Positions 20,541-31,844 of a stretch of DNA of 64,000 nt are shown piece by piece. The translations under genes were made by a program, and so were the position numbers. Within the stretch, counting starts at the first letter, position 1, and each line of letters begins with the position of its first letter. Source of the stretch: Vombatus ursinus (Eukaryota; Chordata; Mammalia; Diprotodontia; Vombatidae); contig NW_020954713.1 in NCBI RefSeq assembly GCF_900497805.2, positions 7,104,180 through 7,168,179 on the forward strand. Reading direction: 5' to 3'. Below the pieces are notes generated by a model that saw only the letters and a program-made list of their open reading frames with translations, was not told the origin of the DNA and made no database searches.

Positions 20541-21634
20541 AAATAAATACAAGGTAGTTTTGGGAGGGAGGGCTTTCCCAGTTGGGATGATCTGAAAAGA
20601 CTTCATATTAGAACCAAATACAGGCAAAGGAGAGAAATGGGGGCCATGTAGCTATTAATTCACTCTCCCTTCATACTTGTGCTAAGAATATCTGGTCCAG
20701 AGAATTGTTCCTCTTCTCCCTCAAATAAATTATCATCTCTCCCTGGCTCTTTGAATCTCCAGCCAGAAGTCTTGCCTTGGTGGCATTAACTTGAGTCATA
20801 TTGGGATTAAACCCCAATCATTTGTATCTCTTTCCCTCCTGGGGTTTTGCCCTCCTTCAGTTCCCAATTTCATTTTTAGCATTAAAGTAAGCAGAACTGG
20901 CACAGATTTAAATGGCCATCCAGATTTTAATACTCACACATAATAAGGGAATGCTTAAAATAATATGGTTTACAGAAATAGCAGTTTTAAGAGCAGCCAG
21001 AGTTGGCTGTCATGGGTGGGAAGTTAAGAGCTATGTGACTAGCTCCCTCTCCATCCAGAAAACAGACAAAATAAGAGAGTGGAGCCCGATGAAAAGTGAG
21101 ACAGTCTCTGTCCCCAGGAAAGCACAGGGTGGTGTCATCATTATTAGACAGCTTCGTCATTGTCCTATTCCTGCATCCCAGATGCTCACTAGCTAGTTCT
21201 GAGATTCTGTCCCCGGCTCTTCAGTGCTTTCTTCTGTGACTGCAGAGTGGCAATGCCTGATGGGACTCAGATCAAAGTTCAATGGGAGGTTTCAGCATTC
21301 AGACTCTACTAATGCTACTGCTCTGACTTCCTACTCCATCATTGCCCACTCATCCTATAAGGTTACAATCTGTGACCTTCCTTTTTGTCTCACACTCCCT
21401 TGACTTTCCTTGGCTGGCCCCATCAACCCCTTTCAAGTTCAGGGTCAAACAGAAAAGTGCTCTGGACAGATTAGCCTCAGGGAATGTATGAAACTACTAG
21501 GAACTCAGAGAACATAGAAAAGGGATTCCCCCACCCTATAGTAACATTGTTCCCATCTTCTCTTGCCTTATATTCAAGCCCCCTTTGAAATGCCACAAAA
21601 TATGGGATATTTACTTATCTTTGTGTTTTCATAA
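20541..21634. other. No recognised feature
   Basis: About 1.1 kb without recognisable repeats. The longest frame (20912-21196, 94 codons) has no known motif and no conserved-looking composition. Confidence 0.4.
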
Positions 21635-22605
21635 ATGCTGGAGGTACAAAGAAAACGGATGAGGGAAGGTCCTACTATAAGGGGGCATTTAATAGTCTAA
21701 CGAGGGAGAGAACATTCAAATAATTATGTGCAAACAAGATTCCTACAGGATAATTGGGGGTGGGATGGGGTCTCTTAGCACTAAGCACTAAGATGAAGGA
21801 GGATTGGGAGGGCCTTGGTGTAGAAGGTAAACCTTAGTTGAAAGAATCCAGGAGGCAAAGATGAGAGAAAATATTCTAAGCATGGAGGACATCAAGTGAA
21901 AATGATAGGCATCAGGAGATAAGAGTGTTGTATGTGAGGAAAAGTGAGGAAACCAGTATCACTAGTTCACAGAGTACATGGAAGGAGCAGGGTCTAAGAA
22001 GGCTAATGATGTAGGAAGGAGTTAGGATATGAAGGGCTTTGAATGTCAAAGCATTTCATATTTGGTCCTGGAAATAATAGGGAGCCACTGAAGTTTATTA
22101 AATGTGGAGTCAGGACTAGTGACATGGTCAATCAATCAGTAAATATTTTTTAAGCACCTACTATGTGCCAGGCAGGAATTTCAGTATGACAACCGAGTGA
22201 AGGATGGACTGGAGTGTGGATAGGCATGTGGAAAGGAGACCAGCCAACAGGCTATTGCACTAATACAGATGGTGAAGGCCTATATACTAGAATGATGACA
22301 GTGTTAGAGGAAAGAAGGGGAAATGGATAAACTGTTAGAAAGGCAAAACAGACAGGACTTAGTGACAGATTAGATGTGTGGAGGGTGTGAGGGAGTGAGG
22401 ATTTAAGGAGGGTACCTAGGTTGTGAGCATGGGTAACTGGGAAGACAGTGGTACCCTTGACAGTAATAGGGAGTTGAGAAAAGGAGAGCGTTTTTGGGAA
22501 AAGATAATGAGTTCAGTTTTGGACAGATTGAGGTTAAGATATCTCTGAAGCGTCTTAGTTCAAGATGGAGATATAAGACTGGAGGTCAGAGAGATTAGGG
22601 CTAGG
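21635..22605 (-). mobile_element. L2 3' half
   Basis: Long reversed L2: 'tgaagggctttgaatgtcaa', 'taatagggagccactgaagt', 'gagttcagttttggacagat'. A separate reversed L2 terminus (22128-22172) interrupts it, so one L2 inserted into another. No intact frame. Confidence 0.82.
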
Positions 22606-22864
22606 TAAGTAAATCTGAAATGCCTATTTAGCTACAAGTTGGACTCAATGATTTTTGGAATTCTTTGCTTCTCTGAATTCATTTAAAATCAATAAATATG
22701 TGCTTACTCAGATGGAGATGCTGTGCTAGGCTCTGGATTGGGTAGGGTCCCTATACTTCACCTTTTGGCTTCCATATGACAGTCAGACAAAGACCTCAAT
22801 TCATGCAAAATGCCTAATTGAGACTCAATCTTGTACCTGAGGTGTGCGTCATACCTCCTGGCCC

Positions 22865-22992
22865 CACTGGCAGCTTCATTTTAGCTCATTCAATTAAAAA
22901 TACATTAAGTGCTTATGTTATTCTAGGCATCAGAAGATCTTACATAATTTAGTTAAGATATAGCCTCTGCCCTCATAGAGCGTGTGGTCTAT
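22865..22992 (-). repeat. L2 3' end
   Basis: Reversed and degraded: 'aatacattaagtgcttatgt', 'gcctctgccctcatagagcg'. Confidence 0.6.
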
Positions 22993-22994
22993 TC

Positions 22995-23270
22995 CACCTG
23001 AATGCTAGTGCCTTTTTGCTGTTGATTATCTCCAATTTACAATATACATACATACATACATATATATATAGATGTTTAACACATACACACATATGTACAT
23101 ATATTTACAGATCTTGTTTGTATGTAGTTGTTTCCATGTTGTCTCTCCATTAGACTGGAACCTCCTTGAGGGTCTCTTTGAGGTTTGCCTTTCTTTGTAT
23201 CCCCAATGCTTAGCACAGTGCCTGACACATAGTAGGTGCTTCACAAAACTCTCGTTGACTTGACTTGACA
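22995..23270 (+). repeat. L2 3' region split by a microsatellite
   Basis: Forward: 'ttgctgttgattatctccaa', then (CATA)n at 23037-23106, then 'ttgtttgtatgtagttgttt', 'ctccttgagggtctc' and 'cttagcacagtgcctgacac'. Confidence 0.82.
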
Positions 23271-23423
23271 CCCCCTTCTGCTTGTTCTTTGGCTTAATGA
23301 AACTGGCATCATTTGTTATCTTTTTGTCTGCCATGAGAACAGAAGAGAAACCAGGGTTATAAGGGTTAAGCATATTTCCTAAACTCTCAGAGAATTAAAA
23401 ACAAAGGTCTTTTATAGTGAGTG

Positions 23424-23612
23424 TGACAAAGAGAAAAAAGTACTGACTTTTCATTCAGAGGACCTGGGTTCAAATCCTGACTCTGCTCCTAATGTGGCCT
23501 GGATGATCTTGGGCAAGTCAACTTAACTTCTCTGTGCCTCAATTTCCTTGTCTATAAAATGAGAAGATTGTTTTAAATGATCTCTAAAGCCCCTTCTTCC
23601 TCTAAATCTTCA
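23424..23612 (+). repeat. MIR with L3-like tail
   Basis: Forward, nearly complete: 'ggacctgggttcaaatcctg', 'gatcttgggcaagtcaact', 'tgtgcctcaatttccttgtc'. Confidence 0.78.
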
Positions 23613-23735
23613 AACCTGCTTCCTAGGAAAAAGGACTGTTGCCTTGGTACAATGGTATAAAATAGACAAACTGGATCTCCCATCCTGTCTAATCCATTCC
23701 TTGTATACGTTTACCCATACACACATGGAAGGTGA

Positions 23736-23738
<3 letters not shown>

Positions 23739-23818
<80 letters not shown>
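23739..23818. repeat. (GA)n microsatellite
   Basis: About 70 bases of almost pure GA. The R/E-rich and S/L-rich frames through it are artefacts. Confidence 0.97.
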
Positions 23819-23889
23819 GTTATAGAAAGAGTGAGTGCAAAGGAGAGAGGAAGAAAATAGGGAGAAAGTGGGTAAGATAATGTATCTCC

Positions 23890-24430
23890 AGGAGGCAGAG
23901 ATGAGAGGAAATTCCAGGCATGGAGCGTAACTAGTACAAAGGAGAAAGGGAGGTATAAAATGGAAGACCCATGTTGGCTGGGCTGCAGAGTGTGAGAAGA
24001 GTAACAATGTAAGAGGAGTAAGGTGCAGTAAGTATGGAAAGATAGCCTGGGACCAGGTGTGAAGGACTTTAAAGACTTAACTGAGGAACTTACATTTTAA
24101 ACTAAATGCAATAGGGAGCCATCAGAGTTTATTGAGTGGGGGAATGATATGGGCAGCCTTCAGCTTTAGGAAAGTCACTTTGGTAGTTATATGGAGGATA
24201 GTTTGGAGAGGTGAGAGACAAGTCAGGGAGACCAATTAGATCCTTGCAATAGTCCAGGCAAAAAGATCTCTGAACCTATGAAAGAGAGTGAATTCAATCC
24301 AACAAGCATTTCTTAAGCACCTTCCACGTGCCAGACATTGTGTTGGTCATTGGGGGTACAAAGACAAAGACAAATCAGTCTCTGCCCTTGAAGGCCTTAA
24401 ATCTCACTGGGAAACACAGTATGCACCCAG
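23890..24430 (-). mobile_element. L2 3' region
   Basis: Reversed: 'gaggaaattccaggcatgga', 'caatagggagccatcagagt', 'ttgcaatagtccaggcaaaa', followed at 24290 by a second reversed terminus ('caacaagcatttcttaagca'). Confidence 0.8.
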
Positions 24431-24484
24431 ATGAGGAAATATAAAATTTATATGATAAATACAAAACAATCTCAATATGAAATA

Positions 24485-24722
24485 GCTGAGAGATATAGAC
24501 AAAGAGAACCAGAGACAAAGACAGAAACAGATAGAAATACAGAGAAGAGAGATATACAGAGAGAACGAGAGAGACAGAGAAGAACAGAGAGTGAGAGTAA
24601 TTGAGAGAGAGGAAGAGAGAATGAGAGAGTGAGAGAGAAGAGAGTGAGACATGAGACAGACAGAAAGAGAAAGAGAAAATGAGAGAGGGAGGACAGAGAA
24701 GGAAGAAGAGAAGAGGGAAATT
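24485..24722. repeat. GA-rich imperfect repeat
   Basis: Degenerate purine-rich tract with GAGA and GACA units. It generates 119-residue serine/leucine frames on the minus strand that are not genes. Confidence 0.9.
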
Positions 24723-24724
24723 AT

Positions 24725-25034
24725 AAGTATGCATGACTGTGTGTGAAATGTTTCAGGATGCAAAGTATGACAATATTTTCTGAACTAAATCACTGGTAGT
24801 TTTCTTGTGAGGATTATTTTGTCTGCTCCATCTAGATGTAAAGGACAATCCAGTAGTTTCCTCTGGAGGGGAAATAAAAGCCCAATGTAAAAGGGAATTG
24901 GCATTTGAAATATGAGCATCTATAATGCCAGGCAATAAATTGTGGAAATTGGCCATACCATTTGGCCCTAGGAGATCTGCCAGCTTATTTGCCCAACTAC
25001 ATGTCTGCCTTTTTTGGTTCTTATACTGAAATCT
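24725..25034. other. Repeat-free stretch
   Basis: About 300 bases of balanced, non-repetitive sequence between two purine/pyrimidine tracts. Possibly conserved non-coding DNA, without direct proof. Confidence 0.35.
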
Positions 25035-25035
25035 C

Positions 25036-25036
25036 T

Positions 25037-25102
<66 letters not shown>
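25036..25102. repeat. (TC)n microsatellite
   Basis: Nearly pure TC run about 1.2 kb from the (GA)n tract and in inverse composition to it. Confidence 0.97.
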
Positions 25103-25103
<1 letters not shown>

Positions 25104-25835
25104 TCTTTGACTCTGTTTCTCTTTGTCTCTGTCTGTATGTCTGTCTGTTTTTTCTACTTTTGTTTTGGTCCCTTTTGCAATTCTAATTCTGTTTCTCAAA
25201 GCCCTTTACTTTATAATGTGTAGGTATTATGGTGCTAGCCAAAGTGCTGATTAGAGAAAAGGCCTTTGGAAATCTGTACTTGAAGACTCTTCCTGTGAAG
25301 CCAGATGACTGGGAGTTTGACTCTTATGTGGACAATGTGGATATGCCCACCATCTTTGCTATATTTTGAAAAGAGCAGTGTAGCTACCCCTATTTCATTG
25401 TTTTATACAAGCATATCAGGAACCCATGGTCTTCTTAATCAGCAGGGTGGCAATGCTGGACACACAAAAACTGCCATATCCCTTAGCCTTCTTGGAATGA
25501 ATTAAAACTTTGTCCCTCATTTTCAGGTCATCCCCTCTCTGTGGGATATTCTATCAAGCACCTCATTCTCCATATAATCCCATCTTTGTTGTGCTCAGTT
25601 CTTCCTTCCTTCATTTCCCCTCCCCTCCTCTCTTCTCTGCTGCTCCTGAAGCACTCTAGCCTCTAGCCAGGGTCCAAGAAAAAGGACAATTAGATAAGAG
25701 GCAACCTGAAATGGAGGGACCTCCAATATCTTGTGGTCTTTGATATTTTGGGTGTTACCAAGTAGAACTACTTAAAAGTGGAATAAGTATTCCTGATGCT
25801 GAAAAAAAAACTTCAGATCTTTCAAATCAGTTAAG
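25103..25835. other. No recognised feature
   Basis: No family or coding signature beyond a TC/TG-rich shoulder up to about 25150. Confidence 0.4.
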
Positions 25836-25839
25836 GATA

Positions 25840-25970
25840 ATGCAGAGGTCATGAACCTGAGAGAGTAGAATGGTGATGCCCTTGACAGAAATAGGGAAAT
25901 TTGGAAGTGGGGGTGGGTTTTTGAGTAAGGAGAATACGTTTTATTTTGGACATGTTGAGTTTGAGATTTC
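25840..25970 (-). repeat. L2 fragment
   Basis: Reversed: 'gaatggtgatgcccttgaca', 'ttattttggacatgttgagt'. Confidence 0.68.
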
Positions 25971-25974
25971 ATTC

Positions 25975-26433
25975 TGGGCTAAGCCTGACTGAGATAGTTG
26001 GCATGAAATGAGATGCTCCTAGATCATGCAACATTTAATAAAAGAACCTTACCTAATAACAGCATGGAAAGGCTATTCAGCAACAATAAAGCATTGATTC
26101 ATGTGAGTGTCGCTCCCCTGGCCTCTGGATTTGACATGGTGCAGCTGAGTCAGAAGGGTGAGCCAAAGACACCTTGTGGCATGGACTTTTTACACCTTAG
26201 GTGTCTGGGAAGCTATGTTAATGGTGAAATCAATTAAGTTTCTGAAACTGTTTCATTGCATTTTTAGGGGAAAACTAGTCTAACTTATGTAAAGGAGATA
26301 TTGTTCCTGTCACAGATGTCAATGGACCATCCGGTTCAAAATATTCAGTAAGCTTTTGGTAAAGTGGGCCTGGAACTTAGGAGAGAGATTGGGGCTGGCA
26401 TATATGCCAAATGCTGAAGGGCACAAGCCTCTA
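25975..26433. other. No recognised feature
   Basis: No clear repeat or gene. The last ~80 bases may be the L2 copy that resumes at 26682. Confidence 0.35.
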
Positions 26434-26681
26434 GGGCAGCTGGGGAGTACAGTGGATAGAGTACCAGGCCTGGAGTCAGGAAGACCTGAGTTCAAATCTG
26501 GCTTCAGATACTTCCTATTGTGTGACCCTGGGCAAGTCACTTCACCCAGTTTGCCTCAGTTTCCTCATCTGTAAAATGAACTGGAGAAGGAAATGGCAAA
26601 CTACTCCAGTGTCTTTGCAAAGAAAACCCCAAATGGGGTCATGAAGAGTCAGATACAACTCAACAACAACAACAACAACAG
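26434..26681 (+). mobile_element. MAR1-like SINE with (CAA)n tail
   Basis: Best-preserved copy: head 'gggcagctggggagtacagt', core 'gtgaccctgggcaagtcact', tail 'ccccaaatggggtcatgaag', ending in seven CAA units. Confidence 0.93.
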
Positions 26682-26820
26682 GATAGAGCATGGAGTATCA
26701 GTTGGGAAGTAGTGTGAGATTAAGGCTGGAAAGGTAAATTGAAGGAAGATTTGTAGAAGGCCTTAAATGCCAGGATAAGAGAATTGGACTTTATCCTGTA
26801 GGCAGTTGAGCATCTTTGAA
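26682..26820 (-). repeat. L2 fragment
   Basis: Reversed: 'aaggccttaaatgccaggat', 'ggactttatcctgtaggca'. Confidence 0.65.
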
Positions 26821-26834
26821 AGCCTTTGAGGAGA

Positions 26835-26930
26835 ACAATGAAAATAGCTCACATTTTGTAGCACTTTATAATTTGCAAAGCACTTTACTTACATCATCTT
26901 ATTTGATATTCATAGAGACTACAGGGTGAT
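26835..26930 (-). repeat. MIR 3' part
   Basis: Reversed: 'agcactttataatttgcaaa', 'catcatcttatttgatattc'. Confidence 0.62.
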
Positions 26931-27289
26931 TTGGGCAGGGGAAGGGGAAGAGCTTGGGGGAGGGGAGGTGGGACCTGTCATTTTTGTCATTTCCCAGCAA
27001 AGAAACTCCTTATGGCCTTAGGGAGTTAACTACACAGAGCTGTCAAACACTTGGACAGTGGGACCCACATAGCTTCCAGGCCTCATGTGGTCCACAACAC
27101 GCCAGAGTGCAACCCAAACCAAATTAAAACCTAATAAGGAAATAGTTAATAAAATAAATAAAATCACAACAAAACACAAATAGCATTAATATTTGGTTTT
27201 CTAAGTCAATATGCAGCCCACAGGGATCCTTCTGTACAGTTTAATGACCCTCCTTCCTATTTGATCTTGACCACTACTGGCCTAGAGTA

Positions 27290-27395
27290 CCGAGAGGATA
27301 AATCAATTTCCCAAGATATGGCCAGTATGTGTTAGAGACAGGATCTGAACCCAGATCTTCCTGAGTCTAAGATCAACTCCATCATATGCTGCCTA
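27290..27395 (-). repeat. MIR 5' part
   Basis: Reversed: 'agagacaggatctgaaccca', 'gatcttcctgagtctaagat'. Confidence 0.6.
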
Positions 27396-27411
27396 CCCAT
27401 AACATTTAATC

Positions 27412-27600
27412 TGACCCAACATACATTTATTAAGCACTATACTGTGCTCAAGATATTGTGAGAGGTTCTAGGTATATAAATACACTAACAAAATAATTCC
27501 TACCCTCAAGGAGTTTGCATTTTACAAATAACAAACATAGTAAAATAAGTAATTCTAAGGTAATCTGAGGAGAGAAAACAGTCATAAATGGGAAAATCAA
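27412..27600 (-). repeat. L2 3' end
   Basis: Reversed: 'catacatttattaagcacta', 'ccctcaaggagtttgcattt'. Confidence 0.78.
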
Positions 27601-27604
27601 GGTT

Positions 27605-28545
27605 TATAGAATCACAGAATCTGAAAGTTGAAAGGATGCCCAAAGATCATCTGGTCCATCACTTAGACAAAAGGAATCCTCACTATAACATAACCAATGA
27701 GTGGTGGTTCAATCTCTAGTTGAAGACCTCCATGGAGAGGGAACCCACCACCCATCCTAGCAGCTTATTCCATTTTGGGATGGCCAGAATGGTTAGAAAG
27801 TTTGTCCTGACATTCGGCCTCAATTAGCTTCTTTCAGACTTGTATCCACTGCTCTGGGGCCATATGGAACAGTCTAGTTTCTCAAATACAAGTCTAGGTT
27901 GTTCATAGCCATCCTATCTTCCCAGAGTCTTTCCTTTTACAAGCCAAACATGCACAGTTTCTTTGACCAGTCCTCATTTGACATGGACTCAAGGCCTCTC
28001 GTTAACCTGGTTGCCCCCTTATGGATGCTCTCCAGCTTATCAATTTACTTCTTAAACCATGGAACCCAACACTGAATATAGTTTAGGCCGGATTAGGGCA
28101 AAATATAGTGAAACTGTCCTGATACTATGACCCTCAATGAAAGTCAAGATCACATTTAGTGTATTGAACTGGAGGTCCACTAAAACCCTCAGATCCTTTT
28201 CAGAACAATTGCCTTTGCCATCTTATAATTGTGTGGTTGATATTTTGTTCCCAAGTACAAGATTTTTACATTGAAATTATTAATGCAATTCATCTTATTA
28301 GATTCAGTGCTCTATTATAATTCAGTGCTCTTATTAACTCAGTGCTCTAGCCTGTCAAAATTCTGTTTGATTTGTCATCCAGTGTCTTAGCTCTCCCTCC
28401 CATCTTTGTGTCATCTGCAAATTTGATGAGCATGCCACCAGTGCCTTTATCTAAGTCATTGATAAAAATGTTAAAGAACATAGGACCAAGCACAGATTCC
28501 TGGGGTACTCCACTGGAGACCTTCTATTTCTTTGACATTTTGACC
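27605..28545 (-). mobile_element. L3 (CR1-clade LINE) 3' region
   Basis: Reversed CR1-type 3' sequence in order: 'agatcatctggtcc', 'ccatggagagggaacccacc', 'gccccctta' with 'tggatgctctcc', 'atctttgtgtcatctgcaaa', 'ttgataaaaatgttaaagaa', 'ttcctggggtactcc'. These phrases are conserved from reptile CR1 to mammalian L3. Coding remnants are too degraded to read. Confidence 0.85.
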
Positions 28546-28549
28546 TAAG

Positions 28550-28652
28550 TCAAAAAGTCAGGAAACATTTGTTAATTTATTAGACGGTGCTAAATGCTGG
28601 GGATATAAAGGCAAAGACCATTTCTGCTCTCAGGTAGCTCACAGTCTGATCA
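28550..28652 (-). repeat. L2 3' end inside L3
   Basis: Reversed terminus ('aaacatttgttaatttatta', 'gctctcaggtagctcacagt') set between two L3 halves. Confidence 0.72.
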
Positions 28653-28752
28653 TTAACAACTGGTTTTTGAGTTAGGCTATCAGACTGGTTCTGAGTCCAT
28701 CTGATTGTGCTTTGATTGAATCCACATTTCTCTATCTTCTCCACATGAATAG
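28653..28752 (-). mobile_element. L3, continuation after the L2
   Basis: Continues the CR1-like text: 'ttctgagtccatctgattgt', 'cacatttctctatcttctcc'. Same element as 27605-28545. Confidence 0.7.
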
Positions 28753-28789
28753 TAGGACTACATCTATTGGAGAAGGGGTGAGGGGGTCT

Positions 28790-28868
28790 GGATCTGAGCC
28801 AGTATGTGACAGAGGCAAGATTGACCCCAGGTTTACCTGCTCTCTGTCCATTATGCCATGCTGCCTCT
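28790..28868 (-). repeat. MIR 5' fragment
   Basis: Reversed: 'cagaggcaagattgacccca', 'gtccattatgccatgctgcc'. Confidence 0.5.
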
Positions 28869-28869
28869 C

Positions 28870-29950
28870 AAGTTTGTGCATTAAGATTAATCTGGTGATG
28901 GGAATGGGGGATGGGGTGGGTTGAAAAGGCAGGGAAGACAACTGGAAAGTGATTCCAAAAGCCCAGGCAAGAAGTTACAAGAACATGTCTGGACTATATT
29001 AGTGACAGTGTGAGTTGGGGGTGGCTATGCTTTGAGACAAAGGACAATGCTGATAACACTCTAGATTCTGTGCCTTTGGCTTTCTGAGGAATGCCATCAA
29101 TCATTAAATATTAATGAAGCTATGATTAGCATTTTTATTTCAAAGGCATTAACATTTCCCCTCTCAAATAAGCTTTTGGGGAATAACAAAGAAATCTCCA
29201 GTGTTCACATGCAGAAGCATTCTTTTTCTTTTAAATAATAGGATATAAATTTTTTCTCCAGGCACTGCAAGGATGGGTCTTATTAGTTAATGAGTGATGT
29301 AAAAGGGGTTCAAGTCCAGTGGACAAATAGATCCCCTGGAGGGAAATTTGTGGGAGCAATAATGTTTTGCTGCACCAGCCCTTTTATTGTATAAATTGGA
29401 ATTATTCATGCCATGCAGATGCAATGCCAGACCATCCCCAAGATGAATGTTCCATTTCCTAATTGGATAGAAGGAGATTTTTCCCTGATAGTTTGCATTT
29501 CCTTTGAGAAAAGTAATACATCATTTCCCAGTACTCTATCTGTTATCTCTCAGTCTCTTGTCGTTTTCAGGTTCTATGGCTGGGTGGTTTGCTTTTTCCT
29601 CTTGGATCCTTTCTTAAATTGTGTTTCAGATAGGAGCCAGATCTTCTTTCTTTATAAGTCCTTTTCCACGTGTCCTGTTTTGCCCTCACTCCATTTTGTT
29701 GACTGATCTACTTGACACATCATTAGTACTGTAATGCATAGAGATGGCTTTAGATACTTGGGTATCATAGCCTTGGAATTAGAAAAGAAAAGGAACTGGA
29801 AGGATTCTTAACCATTCACACCCTCCAAAGAATGAACCCTGACCAACTTCCACCTCTCCCAAGGAGAAGTGAGGAAGGGCTTAAATCATGAGAGGAACTT
29901 TATGGATTTGAATGCTAGGGATTAGAATTTGCTGTTTTATGGTTTGAAGT
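28870..29950. other. Repeat-free interval; candidate conserved non-coding DNA
   Basis: Over 1 kb without a recognised repeat. 29090-29480 is AT-rich with several TAAT/ATTA cores ('cattaaatattaatgaagc', 'ctatgattagca', 'attagttaatgagtgatg', 'ggaattattcatg'). Such composition is typical of homeodomain-bound enhancers, but nothing here proves activity. Confidence 0.35.
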
Positions 29951-29954
29951 TTAT

Positions 29955-30190
29955 CAGTTAGTTGATCAAGAAGCATTTATTAAGTAACTACTTTGTTTGA
30001 GGCACTATGGCAGGTATGTAAATAATACATTTATTAAATACTATGTGCTAAGTACCTGTGGTTGGTGCTAGAGATACAAAGACAAAAAAGAAATAGTCTG
30101 TGCCCTCAATAAGTTTATATTGTTTCAGGGAAAACATTTACATAAATATGTATGTATGTATATAAAATATAGGTATATAGTAATTTTTGG
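29955..30190 (-). repeat. L2 3' ends
   Basis: Two reversed termini in a row: 'gaagcatttattaagtaact' at 29968 and 'catttattaaatactatgtg' at 30029, then 'tgccctcaataagtttatat'. Confidence 0.7.
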
Positions 30191-30289
30191 AAGGGAGGTG
30201 AGGGCATTAGTGGGTAGGAGAATCAAGAAAGGTTCATGTAGTTGGTGTTGCTTGGGGAGAATTTTGAACATAACTATGGATCATTCCAG

Positions 30290-30405
30290 TATAATGCAAG
30301 CTCATTGGGATCAGAGACTGATTTTTTTTAATTAACTTTTTTTCCTATGTATACCTAATACCTATCCCAGATCCTTGCCTGTAGTAATAGAATAATAAAC
30401 ACATG
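30290..30405 (+). repeat. L2 3' end
   Basis: Forward: 'gcaagctcattgggatcaga', 'tatacctaatacctatccc', 'aataaacacatgctggatt'. Confidence 0.6.
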
Positions 30406-30788
30406 CTGGATTGAAATGGGACCCTACTTCCTACAAGGTGCTCAAACCCAAATTAATGAAACCAGGTAGGCCACTAATAAAGTAAGGGTTGTCCAGAGTA
30501 TGCTTGGACAATGAACTCTTATGAATAAGGTATGAACATCTATTAGTCTACAGAAATCCCCAGACAATTCTTATTCTTCCCAGTCCAGTTTCTGCCCTCT
30601 ATAAAGGAAAACATTGGGAGGAATTTGGTACTCTGCCCCCAGCCCTCTAATCAAAGGGGAGAGGAAGTTGAGGGAGTTGGTGTCAGTCAAGGATTGAGTT
30701 AGCAGAATGGTGATGAGATTAGAGATGTTGAATTTAACCAAGGAGAGGCACCTTGTTATAAAGCTGAAGCTGATGCAGATTGAAGTGG
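30406..30788. other. No recognised feature
   Basis: No family signature or coding signal seen. Confidence 0.35.
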
Positions 30789-30789
30789 T

Positions 30790-30985
30790 GCCATGAAAAG
30801 ATCTTTAAATTTTGGATCCAAGGGAATTTGGAATTCAGTCTTAGCTCTGACACTTGCTACTCATATGACCTCAGGCAAGTCACTTTATATCTCTGGGCCT
30901 CAATTTCCTTACCTGTAAAATAAGGGAGTTGGATTAACTGACTTTTAAATTTCTTTCCTGCTCTAAGTATCTGAATCTATGCTCC
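30790..30985 (+). repeat. MIR with L3-like tail
   Basis: Forward: 'tatgacctcaggcaagtcac', 'gcctcaatttccttacctgt', 'gagttggattaactgac'. Confidence 0.72.
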
Positions 30986-31249
30986 TAAGTCCTCCTATGA
31001 TGCCTTTTCATGTCATAGTGATGATGCTGAACTCTTAAAGGGTCACTAGAGAGCAATGACATGGAGGTCTCATGAAGATTGAAAGGCTTCAATTATGGAC
31101 TTGGAGGCAAAATGTATTCCTATCCTTGAAGAACTAGACGAGCTAAATTTAGAGAGGTTCATCTTCAGGTCTATAGTTGGGTGATGACTCTGTCTGATGC
31201 AGAAGTTCATGAATAAGACTCCTTATGGTCTATTAAAGTGTGAAGGGGG

Positions 31250-31610
31250 TAGTGATTTGTGCTTGTGGAGTGAGAAGCTGTCAAAGAAAAGAGGATTGTA
31301 CTTATTTTGGTTGGACCCCAGGGAGCAGAACTATTAACAGTGGATAGAAGTTACAAAGAACCAAATCTAGGCTGGCCGTCAGGAAAAGTGTTCTAATAAT
31401 TAGAACTCTCCCAAAATGGGATAGGCTGCCATGATAGTTAGTGCTTGACTTATTGTAAATACTCAACAAATTTTTTTTTCACTCATTTGTTCAATCAATA
31501 AATGCTTGCTCTCTTCCCCCCTTCCTCATTAATTAATTAGTTAATTCATTCATAATGTGTATTTTCAAAGACTAGATAACCACTTGATGGGTATATTGTA
31601 GAAAGTATTC
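31250..31610 (+). mobile_element. L3 fragment interrupted by an L2 3' end
   Basis: Forward L3: 'ttggaccccagggagcagaa', 'agttacaaagaaccaaatct', 'gggataggctgcca'. 31440-31520 is a forward L2 terminus. L3 resumes at about 31570 with 'taaccacttgatgggtatat'. Confidence 0.72.
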
Positions 31611-31611
31611 T

Positions 31612-31795
31612 TATGGTGTGATGGAGGGCATTGGTTTTGGAATCAGGGAGACCAGTGTTCAAATCCTGCCTCAAACACTTATTAGCTATAAATGTCACTT
31701 AACTTCTCTGTGCCTCACTTTCCTCATCTATACAATGAGGAGGTTGACCTCAATGACCTTTAATGTCCTTTTCAGCTCCAAATCTATGATCCTCT
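31612..31795 (+). repeat. MIR with L3-like tail
   Basis: Forward: 'tgttcaaatcctgcctcaaa', 'tgtgcctcactttcctcatc', 'gttgacctcaatgacc'. Confidence 0.75.
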
Positions 31796-31844
31796 GGTCT
31801 GATAACCAGGACCCTTCCAACTCTGTAATTCCATGATACTCTAA

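Noticed and set aside
24375-25199. Several 119-148 codon frames rich in S/L or R/E
   Set aside because: Products of GA/TC simple repeats on both strands.
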